A stretch of DNA of 61,396 nucleotides from Verrucomicrobiia bacterium (GTDB lineage: Bacteria > Verrucomicrobiota > Verrucomicrobiia > Verrucomicrobiales > DEV007): contig JAGRPB010000008.1 in assembly GCA_020439945.1 (NCBI GenBank), forward strand, positions 1 to 61,396, read 5' to 3'. The notes below the pieces were generated by a model, which saw only the letters and a list, made by a program, of their open reading frames with translations, made no database searches and was not told the origin of the DNA. A program made the translations under genes and the position numbers. The first letter of the stretch is position 1. Each line of letters begins with the position of its first letter. Below are positions 8,417-16,878 of this stretch, one piece after another.

Positions 8417-10335
8417 TCGAACTGAACCAGGCCGCGGAACAGGTCCGCCGGCGGGTGGGGCGAAACGCCTTTCTCGCGTGGCTCTGGCGCGGACGCTGGA
8501 TCGTGCCCCTCGTCGCCCTGGTGTTGGTGCTGGCGCTGCGCCTCGGTGCGGGTGTGCGAGGCGGAGAATGGGCTCCGGTGTTGGGAGTGATCGCCGTTTA
8601 CGCCGCCATTGGAGCGGCGTGGTCGTGGGCGCGTCGGCCTCTGCCTTTGCGGGCCCTGGCGCTTTGGGACGAGCGCGGAGGACGGAAGGATCTGTTTTCG
8701 TCCGCATGGGCGTTCCTGGCCGACAACGCCGGCGGCGTGGATTCGATGGAGGAAGGCCGGAAAATGCACGTGAACCGGGCGATGACCGCTTTGCCCGAGG
8801 CCCGGAAACACCTCGCTGATGATCTTCCGTCTCCGAAGATCGGCGGCGGCTGGCTGCTGACGATCGCCGTGCTGGCTTTTGCCTTCACGCCCTGGCTGCG
8901 ACCTCAGATCGCGCCGGGCGAGGACATTCTCTCCGACGAAATGACCGCCGAAGCCGAGCGTCAGTCCGCCGAATTGGCGAAGGAGGAAGACGAGATCGAC
9001 AAGATCACCGGGCTGACCGAGGAGGAAAAGAAGGAAGTCGAAAAACTCCGGGAAGCGGTCGATGGCGCGGCCGAGGACCTGGCCGACAGCGAGGGTAAGA
9101 CGGCGCGGGAAGTGCTCGAAGGCCTGGAATCGCGGGCGCGGGCGGCGGAACGCCTCGCCGAGAAACTCGGTGCGGCTTCGGAAGATTGGGCATCGGAAGA
9201 GATGCTCCGGGAAATGAGTCAGCACGCCGACACCGCCGACCTGGCGGCATCGATCAAGGACAAGAGCGCCGAGGGCGCCGCCGACGAGAGCGACAAGCTC
9301 GCCGCCATGCTGGAGGAGCCGGAGCTGAAACTGGAGACCCAGGAACGGATGACGTCGACCCTCGAAATGACGATGGCGAAAGCGACCGAGGATGACGCCA
9401 AGAAACCGGTCGGAGAGCGGGTGGGAAACGCCTCGCGGAAAATGCAGGACAAGCAGCCGGCGACGGCGGGACGGGAATTCGCCGAGTTGGCGAAGCATTT
9501 CCGCCGGGTGAAGGAACGCGAGGAAGCCGAGGAGAAATTGCGCGAACTGGCCGACAAGCTTCGCGACGCCGGAAACTCCATCAGCGGCAGCAAGATGGAG
9601 AAAATGCAGCAACTCGCGTCGAGCGGCCAGCAGGGTGGTAAGAATCCCGATGGCAGCCAGGCGCTGCAGCCACTTTCCCAGAGCCCGACGCCCAACACGC
9701 CGGGTATGACGCCGATGACCCCCACGCCGCAACCGGGGCAGCAATCCCAGGGCGGTCAGCAGCAGAGCATCGGTACGAACATGCCCATCCCGGGAATGCA
9801 GAATCCGCAGGGGCAGGGCCAGCAACAGGGGCAGCAGGGGGGACAACCCGCGCCGGTCCCTGGCACCGGTCAGCAGGGACAGATGCAACAGGGGCTCGCC
9901 GCCGGACAGGGGCAGCAGCCGGGAGGGCAGCAACCGGGCATGGGCCTGATGGCGCCGATTCCGGGGCAGCAACCGGGCGCAGGGATGCCGGGAGCCTCGC
10001 TGGGCGCGGGAGCCTCGGCGGCGATGGGCGCGAACGGCGGCAACCAGGCCGGCACGGGAACGATGGGGCTCGGCAACCAGGAAACCGAGGCGATGAAGGC
10101 GGCCCAGGATGCGAAGGTGGTGACCCAGACCAATAACGACGGAGATTCCACGGTGCGGGCGATCGAAGGGCAGACCCGGACCGAACAGGCCCAGCGCGAT
10201 CAGCAGGACATGATCGTGAATTTCATCGAAGTGGAGGAAGAGGCGCTCGACGAGGCCGCGCTGCCGCTCTCGCGTCGCGAGCACGTGCTCCGCTATTTCA
10301 CCGCGCTTCGGGAAGAGTTCGAGAAATCGGAATGA
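8395..10335 (+). CDS. Membrane protein with coiled coil and Gln/Gly/Pro-rich region
   Basis: The product of 646 residues has three membrane segments (about 30-48, 60-76 and 152-168), matching the front part of DUF4175-like proteins found beside MoxR in PVC and other bacteria; I infer that match from layout only. A long highly charged helical stretch follows (about 175-405, rich in Glu, Lys and Ala, probable coiled coil). Next comes a low-complexity zone at about 405-565 dominated by Gln, Gly, Pro and Met (bases about 9610-10090), then a short acidic helical end. The start codon sits inside a dispersed repeat element. It is 45 bp upstream of MoxR and probably part of the same complex. Confidence 0.75.
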   Translation: MTIEQGQIELNQAAEQVRRRVGRNAFLAWLWRGRWIVPLVALVLVLALRLGAGVRGGEWAPVLGVIAVYAAIGAAWSWARRPLPLRALALWDERGGRKDLFSSAWAFLADNAGGVDSMEEGRKMHVNRAMTALPEARKHLADDLPSPKIGGGWLLTIAVLAFAFTPWLRPQIAPGEDILSDEMTAEAERQSAELAKEEDEIDKITGLTEEEKKEVEKLREAVDGAAEDLADSEGKTAREVLEGLESRARAAERLAEKLGAASEDWASEEMLREMSQHADTADLAASIKDKSAEGAADESDKLAAMLEEPELKLETQERMTSTLEMTMAKATEDDAKKPVGERVGNASRKMQDKQPATAGREFAELAKHFRRVKEREEAEEKLRELADKLRDAGNSISGSKMEKMQQLASSGQQGGKNPDGSQALQPLSQSPTPNTPGMTPMTPTPQPGQQSQGGQQQSIGTNMPIPGMQNPQGQGQQQGQQGGQPAPVPGTGQQGQMQQGLAAGQGQQPGGQQPGMGLMAPIPGQQPGAGMPGASLGAGASAAMGANGGNQAGTGTMGLGNQETEAMKAAQDAKVVTQTNNDGDSTVRAIEGQTRTEQAQRDQQDMIVNFIEVEEEALDEAALPLSRREHVLRYFTALREEFEKSE

Positions 10336-10380
10336 TTTCCCGGACTCGTCTCCGCCACCCAACTTTCCGTCATTTTTTCC

Positions 10381-11391
10381 ATGAAGACCAGCGAACAACT
10401 CGAATCCGAACTCAGCGAATTCAAAACCCGCTTTGACAACCTGAAGGACGAAATCCAGAAGAGCATCGTCGGCTATGACGAACTGCTGACCGATATCCTC
10501 GTCGCCATTTTTTCCCAGGGACATGTGCTGCTGGAAGGGGTGCCCGGACTCGGAAAGACCTACCTGGTGCGGACGCTTTCCAAGGTGCTGGGACTGGAGC
10601 CGGGACGCGTCCAGTGCACGCCCGACCTGATGCCGGCGGACATCTTGGGAACCCACATCGTCAACGAGAACGAAGAGGGTCGCCGCGTGCTTCACTTCGA
10701 AAAGGGGCCGGTGTTCGCCAATCTCATCCTGGTCGACGAAATCAACCGCGCCACGCCGAAGACCCAGGCCGCGCTGCTGGAGGTGATGCAGGAACACGCC
10801 GTGACCGCCGGCGGCGAACGCCACACCATGCCGGAACCGTTTTTCGTGATGGCGACGCAGAACCCGATGGAGATGGAGGGCACCTACCCGCTGCCGGAAG
10901 CCCAGCTCGACCGTTTCATGTTCAAGCTTCGGGTTCCGTTTCCGGGCAAGGAGGCTCTGGTCGAGATCTCAAAGCGGACCACGGGATTCAAGGAGCCGGA
11001 GCTGGATTCGGTAATGACGGGAACCGAACTCGCCAAGTTCCAGGAAAGCCTGACCCATGTGCCGGTGGCCGATCATGTGACGGCCTACGCGGCGCAGCTG
11101 ATTCTCGCCACGCATCCCGAGGATACGGACACCTCGGATCGGGTGAAACGCTACGTCAGCTACGGCTCGAGCCCGCGCGGCCTCCAGGCGCTGATCCGCG
11201 GGGCTCGTGTTCACGCGGTGCTCGATGGCCGGACGGCGGTTTCGACCGACGATCTGCGCCGGGCGGCGCTGCCATCCTTGCGGCACCGCGTCATCTTGAA
11301 TTTCGAGGGCGAAGCCGAATCGGTCGACGTGGACGGTCTGCTGCGAGACCTGATGGATTCGGTTCCGATGCCATCCCAGGCGGCGGCATGA
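10381..11391 (+). CDS. MoxR family AAA+ ATPase
   Basis: The 336-residue product is a typical MoxR ATPase. Walker A is GVPGLGKT at residues 53-60, and Walker B is LILVDEINRA with the DE pair at 119-120. MATQNPMEMEGTYPLPEAQL carries sensor 1 and the family's signature. The C-terminal lid domain contains the arginine-rich YGSSPRGLQALIRGAR. MoxR proteins act as chaperone-like ATPases that work with von Willebrand A proteins; here a DUF58 protein and two VWA membrane proteins follow on the same strand, which supports that role. The N-terminal helix precedes the AAA core by about 30 residues, as usual. Confidence 0.95.
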   Translation: MKTSEQLESELSEFKTRFDNLKDEIQKSIVGYDELLTDILVAIFSQGHVLLEGVPGLGKTYLVRTLSKVLGLEPGRVQCTPDLMPADILGTHIVNENEEGRRVLHFEKGPVFANLILVDEINRATPKTQAALLEVMQEHAVTAGGERHTMPEPFFVMATQNPMEMEGTYPLPEAQLDRFMFKLRVPFPGKEALVEISKRTTGFKEPELDSVMTGTELAKFQESLTHVPVADHVTAYAAQLILATHPEDTDTSDRVKRYVSYGSSPRGLQALIRGARVHAVLDGRTAVSTDDLRRAALPSLRHRVILNFEGEAESVDVDGLLRDLMDSVPMPSQAAA

Positions 11392-11471
11392 GCGAACGGC
11401 GTTCCGATTTCCTCCGAACTCCCGTCGAAACAGGCGGTCGCTTTCGAATCGGTTAACCGAATTCACTTGCT

Positions 11472-14400
11472 GTGCGTGATTCCACCGACACCCGCTTCCC
11501 GACCGAGCGACGTTTTCGTCGCCGCGGCGGTTGTTGGTGGGCGGGAGTTGCGATCTTGTTGAGTCTCGCCGGTTCGAGGGCACAGGAGGCCGGTCAGTCG
11601 GCTCCCCCGGCTCCGCCGACGACGGAGGCGTCAGCGGAGACAGAGAGCTTCGAAAAGCAGTCGCTCGCTCTGAGGACCGCGCTTCACTACGATCCGTCGC
11701 TGGATTCTCCGCTCAAGTCGCTGGTCAGTCTGTATCGCAACGCGGATCGATTGGAGGAACTCGTCGGCCTGTATCGCGGTCACATCAGCCAGTATCCCGA
11801 AGACGCCGGGGCCAAGGCGGTCCTGATCCGCATTCTTCGGGAGCTGAATCGGGCGGAAGCCGACGAGATGGCGCAGAGCGCGGTGCAGGTCCATCCGGAC
11901 AACGCCCTCCTGAATTTCCTCCTTTATGAACTGCGGGCGCGACGGGAGGATCCGAGAGCGCTGGAATCGTTGGTCCGCGCCATCGATCTGGAAACGAAAT
12001 TGAATCGCCGCGACGCCTGGGCGGAGATTCTTCTCGAGGAAGCGGGCGATGGGGCCGGCCGCCAACTGGCCCAGGCGCATCTCGAGAAACTGCGCGCCGC
12101 CGAGGGACACACGGCCGAGAGTTTGCTGACCCTGGCCGAGCGGATGCACCGCTACGAATTCAACGACCTCGCCTTCGCCACGCTCCAGGATGCCGCCAAG
12201 CTGAAACCGGATCCCGAGACGGGCGTGGAGATCGAGATTCTGACCGCCAAAGTCCAGTCGGCCCTGGGCGATCGCGACGCGGCGGGAAATCGTCTCGACG
12301 CCCTGCTCGCCCGCCTGGCACCGGACTACTGGCGGCGAGTGGAAATCATGAGTCTGCGCGTCGGCATGTTGTCGAGTGAAGCCGACCGGCGCCGTCTCCT
12401 AGCGGAAGCGAAGGCTCGCTACGAAGCGAATGCCCCGAGTGAATCGTCCGTGCTCGAGTATGCGGAGTTGCTGGCGGTGAATGAGCGTCGGCGCGAAGCC
12501 GTGAAACTGCTCCAACAGGCGACCGAAGAATTGCCGCAGTCCGAGCGTATCGAACGCCGCCTGCTCGGCCTGTTGGAGCAACTCAACGATCAGAAGGCGC
12601 TCCAGGCTTATCTCAATCAGCGGGTGGCCCGTTTTCCGGATCGCACCGACCTGCGTTATCGATTGGTGAAAACGCTCTATGCGCTCGGGCGGAAAGACGA
12701 GGCCAAACCGCACCTCGATGAGGTGCTGAAACAGCTCGAACCGGCGGAGGCGGATCGGCGACTGCTCGACCTGGCGCGTCATCTGCGTCGGGGGAATCTC
12801 TACCAGGCGGCGGCGGAACTTTACCAGCGCATCATCGATGCCCAGCCCGATCGCTTCGATGTGATTCGCGAACTGGCGGAAACGCACCTGGCCCTGGAGG
12901 ACCGGGTGGCGGCGCGTCGTGTTTTGCAAAACCTGCCGGTCACCGACGCCACCATCGAGAATTTCCTCGACCTGATCCAGTTCATGATTGCCGAGGAATT
13001 CCTCTCGGAGGCGCGCCAGGCGCTGGAAACCCGCTTGGACCAGTCGCCCAACTCCCTGGACCTGCGGTTGCAATTGTCGACGGTCCTCTCCAAGAGCGGT
13101 GACCAGAACCAGGCCGATACGATCATCGATCAGGCTCGGGAACTGACCGATACCCCGGCGCGCTACCGGGCCTGGCTGGAGTCGGCGTTGGAGGCGCATG
13201 AGTTGTTCGGGGACGTGGAAGGCTTTTTCGATGCCGAGCAATTCCGCCTGTTGAGCGGTGAAAATACCGAGAAATGGTCAGCCGACCGGATCGAAAAATT
13301 CCTCACTTTCTGCGAACTGGGCGAGGAACGGCAGCTCGAGGATCGAGTCACCCAGGCGCTTCGGAATCAACTCGCCGATGCGGGATTGCCGGGCGAACTG
13401 AAGCTCCGGTTGCGACGTCTGCTGGTGAAGTCGCTCGAGCGCAGTCCCGAAAGGGCGGGGGAAACCGAGCAACAACTCCAGCAGCTCGCCAAGGAAGATC
13501 CCTCGCGGGCCGGGGAATATGATCTGCGGCGGGCTCTTCTCTACCACAGCCTGCAGCGGACCGACCTCGCCGGTGAAGCGCTGGAATCGGTGAATGTGGG
13601 GGCGGTCGAGGATCCCAAGCTGCTGAAGGCGGCCTACCTGGTTTTCGTCGAATACGGCATGCCGGAGGCGGCCCGACGTTGTCTCGAAAAAGTGACCCAG
13701 CGCGAGCCCTCGGATTTCGTCAGTTGGGAGAAACGGCTCAGTCTTCTCGCGGCGATGGGGGAGGAAGAAGAACTGCGCAAGGCCATCCGTTCGCTGCTGG
13801 CGGGCGGGGACCGGATCAAGCTCGGACCGGACTCAATCCAGGCGCTCCACCTGCATCTGCTCGATTCCCTCTGGCGCTCGGTGTCCCGCCTGATCGCCAC
13901 GGGTTCTCCGGAATCCTTCGCCGAATCCCTGCCTCTGCTCGATTCGGTCGAGCGCGAGGCGCATAGCTCCAATGATCGGCTCTGGTCGCTGTGGGCTCGC
14001 GCCTATGTTCTGAACGGTCTCAGACGAACGGATGCGAGGGATTCCGTCATTCAGGAGTTCACGGCCCTGGCGGGGCGCGAGGGAGGAAGCGTGGAAGAGA
14101 TCTCGATCAGTTTTCCCGATGGTCTGGCCATTTCGCTCAAGGCAGCGGTCGATCTGCTGCATGGCAACCCGGGAACATCGCGGACGGCAGGCATTGGCTC
14201 GACCGACGGACCGCTGGGGCGGAGCGAGGTGGCTTGGGCGTTCGAGACAGATCCGCGATCGAAGATTCTCCAGCTTGCCACCGTCGCGGGCAAGGAGGCG
14301 TCCGACCTTTTCGTGCTCGACGACCAGGGGACGATCTACCGGGTCGATCGCACGACGGGAAAGCTGATCTGGCGTGAACGTTTTGGGATTCCCGAAGTAA

Positions 14401-15923
14401 CTGAGACCGATTCCCCGGCTCCGGGATCGCAAAACCGGGGCGGCATCACCATTTCCAATTCCTACTACCAGATCCAGCAGCAGGGCGGTTCGATCACCGT
14501 CCAGCAACTGATGGCGCCCTACCAGGCGGTGTCCCTCGGTGGGGCGGCACAGTCGGGCGGTCAGAATCTGCGACTGGTCAAGCTGCCTCGGGAAATGAAA
14601 ATCGATGCCGAGGGGCGCCTGCTCCTTCCGGCGGGCCGAATCCTCGAGGCGCGCGATATCGCGGATGGAAGCCTGCTGTGGAGTGCGGACCTGAGTCTCG
14701 TCAGCGATTTGACCGGAGAAACCGGCGAGCCGGGAACGGCCAAAGCCGAGATGCGTCTCGAGCTGACTCCCGAGCGAGTCATCGCGTTTCTCCCCGAATC
14801 CTCGACCGTCGCGGCGATCGATCTCGCCAGCGGCAAACTCGTATGGGTCCGCCGCATCGATGATGCCGATCCCGCGGGCGGCGATGGAGGACTGTTCAGC
14901 CTGAATGCCGGGGCGTCTTATCATGACGGTAAACTCTTTGTCTACGGCAGGGAAAGTGTCGTCCTCGATGTCGAGGATGGATCGGTCATCTGGCGATTCG
15001 ATGGGGGAGACGTCCGCACCTTTCCCATTTCATTGAAGGAACCGTCGACGGATGCGCCGGAAGAAAAGATGGATGCGAGTGGGGCTGGCGGCGGCGTTCT
15101 ATCCTCCTCGCGACCCGGTTATCTCGACCATCTCACGCCGCCGGATGGACGCGCCGACGCGGTGAAACGTTTTCTCCAGTATCAGGGAGCGCTGGTGGCT
15201 CCCGCGGTCCATTGGTCGGCGGCGCGACTGTCGCAGTCGAGTGCCGCGATGGCCGAGATCGTGCCGGGCGATCGCCTGCTTCTTTTCGGCGAGTCCGGAC
15301 TGCGTTCGATTTCGCTGAAACTGCCCCTGGCTTCCACCTTTCTCCCGGCCCGCGGCGTTTACCTGGGGAATTCGGGTTCGGAAGCCTGGTTTCTCGACGG
15401 TGAGTTGCTTCGTCGACTCGACCTGTCCTCGGGTCGGTCCTCCACGCTGTCTCTCGCCCCGATTCAGGGAGAGGGGAAATCCGCGCGGGCCGTACTCTCG
15501 GGAGGGCGGGTCTACGCGATCGGGGACTCGGGCATTCGCGTTCACAATGCCTGGTCGGGCGAACTGATCGCCGCCTGGCAATGGCCGCCCGATCTGCAGA
15601 GCTACCGCAATCGCCTGGCGAAGAACGATTCCGCCGGTGGCATCTCGGGCAATCCGGACGACCAGCGACTCGACGTCTGGCAGGGAATGATCCGGCCCGG
15701 AGTCACCGCGGTTTCCTACTGCCTTCCGATCCGTGATCTGGTGGATCGCGACACTCTCTTCGCCCTTGCGGGCGACAGCGCGGTGGTCGCCTTGCGGAAT
15801 CTCGAGGAAACTCCGAAAGCGAAGCCGCAGACGGAAGCGCCCGCCGCCCAGCCACAACCTTCGCCGGCGGCCCCACCATCGCAACCCAGTGCCGACAAAC
15901 CGAAAGCGCCCGGCGCGCCGTGA
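11472..15923 (+). CDS. Giant secreted TPR and PQQ-propeller-like protein
   Basis: The product of 1483 residues begins at GTG 11472 with a signal peptide (RRRGGCWWAGVAILLSLAGS, then RAQE). Residues about 55-890 are helical TPR-like repeats (for example LDSPLKSLVSLYRNADRLEE and AELYQRIIDAQPDRFDVIRE). Residues about 910-1450 are beta-propeller blades of the PQQ/YrfL-like type, with repeated pieces such as GTIYRVDRTTGKLIWRERFG, IDLASGKLVWVRRI and VLDVEDGSVIWRFDGG. The C-terminal 35 residues are Pro/Ala/Lys-rich. The fold suggests a large periplasmic scaffold; I see no active site. It lies between MoxR and DUF58 in an otherwise canonical cluster, an unusual position for such a protein. Confidence 0.85.
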   Translation: MRDSTDTRFPTERRFRRRGGCWWAGVAILLSLAGSRAQEAGQSAPPAPPTTEASAETESFEKQSLALRTALHYDPSLDSPLKSLVSLYRNADRLEELVGLYRGHISQYPEDAGAKAVLIRILRELNRAEADEMAQSAVQVHPDNALLNFLLYELRARREDPRALESLVRAIDLETKLNRRDAWAEILLEEAGDGAGRQLAQAHLEKLRAAEGHTAESLLTLAERMHRYEFNDLAFATLQDAAKLKPDPETGVEIEILTAKVQSALGDRDAAGNRLDALLARLAPDYWRRVEIMSLRVGMLSSEADRRRLLAEAKARYEANAPSESSVLEYAELLAVNERRREAVKLLQQATEELPQSERIERRLLGLLEQLNDQKALQAYLNQRVARFPDRTDLRYRLVKTLYALGRKDEAKPHLDEVLKQLEPAEADRRLLDLARHLRRGNLYQAAAELYQRIIDAQPDRFDVIRELAETHLALEDRVAARRVLQNLPVTDATIENFLDLIQFMIAEEFLSEARQALETRLDQSPNSLDLRLQLSTVLSKSGDQNQADTIIDQARELTDTPARYRAWLESALEAHELFGDVEGFFDAEQFRLLSGENTEKWSADRIEKFLTFCELGEERQLEDRVTQALRNQLADAGLPGELKLRLRRLLVKSLERSPERAGETEQQLQQLAKEDPSRAGEYDLRRALLYHSLQRTDLAGEALESVNVGAVEDPKLLKAAYLVFVEYGMPEAARRCLEKVTQREPSDFVSWEKRLSLLAAMGEEEELRKAIRSLLAGGDRIKLGPDSIQALHLHLLDSLWRSVSRLIATGSPESFAESLPLLDSVEREAHSSNDRLWSLWARAYVLNGLRRTDARDSVIQEFTALAGREGGSVEEISISFPDGLAISLKAAVDLLHGNPGTSRTAGIGSTDGPLGRSEVAWAFETDPRSKILQLATVAGKEASDLFVLDDQGTIYRVDRTTGKLIWRERFGIPEVTETDSPAPGSQNRGGITISNSYYQIQQQGGSITVQQLMAPYQAVSLGGAAQSGGQNLRLVKLPREMKIDAEGRLLLPAGRILEARDIADGSLLWSADLSLVSDLTGETGEPGTAKAEMRLELTPERVIAFLPESSTVAAIDLASGKLVWVRRIDDADPAGGDGGLFSLNAGASYHDGKLFVYGRESVVLDVEDGSVIWRFDGGDVRTFPISLKEPSTDAPEEKMDASGAGGGVLSSSRPGYLDHLTPPDGRADAVKRFLQYQGALVAPAVHWSAARLSQSSAAMAEIVPGDRLLLFGESGLRSISLKLPLASTFLPARGVYLGNSGSEAWFLDGELLRRLDLSSGRSSTLSLAPIQGEGKSARAVLSGGRVYAIGDSGIRVHNAWSGELIAAWQWPPDLQSYRNRLAKNDSAGGISGNPDDQRLDVWQGMIRPGVTAVSYCLPIRDLVDRDTLFALAGDSAVVALRNLEETPKAKPQTEAPAAQPQPSPAAPPSQPSADKPKAPGAP

Positions 15924-15932
15924 TCTGAATTC

Positions 15933-16850
15933 ATGCCCGATTCCTCCACACGCTCTTCCGAAGAAATCTTCGACGCCGACTTTCTCGATCGGCTTCGCGC
16001 GCTCTTCCTGCGGCTGAGAAAACGTCGCCAGCTCAGGAAGAAAGGCATTCAATCCACTCCCGCGACCGGATTCACCCGCGAGTTCAAGGACTTCCGCCAT
16101 TACACGCCGGATGACGACTACCGTGCGATCGACTGGCGGCTCTACGCGCGGTTGGAGCGTTTGTTCATTCGGCTCTACGAGGAGGTCCAGGAATTTCACA
16201 TTCACATCCTCGTCGACACCAGCGCCTCGATGAAGACGCCGTTCGGCGAGAAACGACTCACCGCCCTCAAACTCGGCGTGGCCCTTTCCTATCTCGGGCT
16301 CGTGGGCCAACATCGTGTCAGCCTCTACCAGATGGGCGAGCGGGTCATCGAGGGGCTGCCGCCTCAGAAAGGGCAGGGGAACATCCAGCGGATCATCGAT
16401 TACGCGCGCCGCCTCGAGTTCGGTGGCCTCACCGATCTCGAACGCTGCTTCACCGAATTCCAACCTTCCCGCCGCCGCTACGGCATCCTGTTTGTCCTCT
16501 CGGACCTGTATGGCCGTGGGGTTGACGAGGCGCGCGAGGCCATCCGGCACGCCGCGACCTGGCCGGGCGAGACGCATTTCATCCACATCTTTCACCCGTG
16601 GGAGCAGCATCCCGATCTGGATGGCGAAATCGAACTCGTCGACGTGGAAACGCAGGAGCATCGCCGGCTCTGGTTCACCCGGCGCGATCGCCGGAAATAC
16701 GAGGAGCGCTTCGAACTTTTTCTGAAGGAAATCGAGCACGGCTGCAAGGCCCGCCAAATCGACTACCAGCGCTGGCGGACCGACCTGCCGTTCGAGGAGT
16801 TGTTCCTCGATCTACTCTCTCGGGGATCGGCCCTCGCGTCCGGCTCGTGA
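15933..16850 (+). CDS. DUF58 domain protein (VWA-like)
   Basis: The 305-residue product shows the DUF58 signature FRHYTPDDDYRAIDWRLYAR at about 54-73 and a VWA metal-site motif DTSAS at 95-99. No signal peptide or membrane segment is seen, so it is probably cytoplasmic, unlike DUF58 proteins that carry two N-terminal helices. It starts 9 bp after the TPR/PQQ gene and ends 28 bp before the next VWA gene, a strong sign of one operon. DUF58 proteins are regular partners of MoxR ATPases. Confidence 0.9.
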   Translation: MPDSSTRSSEEIFDADFLDRLRALFLRLRKRRQLRKKGIQSTPATGFTREFKDFRHYTPDDDYRAIDWRLYARLERLFIRLYEEVQEFHIHILVDTSASMKTPFGEKRLTALKLGVALSYLGLVGQHRVSLYQMGERVIEGLPPQKGQGNIQRIIDYARRLEFGGLTDLERCFTEFQPSRRRYGILFVLSDLYGRGVDEAREAIRHAATWPGETHFIHIFHPWEQHPDLDGEIELVDVETQEHRRLWFTRRDRRKYEERFELFLKEIEHGCKARQIDYQRWRTDLPFEELFLDLLSRGSALASGS

Positions 16851-16878
16851 TTCTCCTTCCCTCTTCCCGTCCGTCTGC

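Noticed and set aside
8017..10824. 935-residue minus-strand frame opposite the Gln-rich and MoxR genes
   Set aside because: It is antisense to well-supported genes and has no recognisable domain.
12399..13241. Long minus-strand frame inside the TPR/PQQ gene
   Set aside because: High-GC codon bias leaves opposite frames open; the sense frame has clear TPR repeats and a signal peptide.
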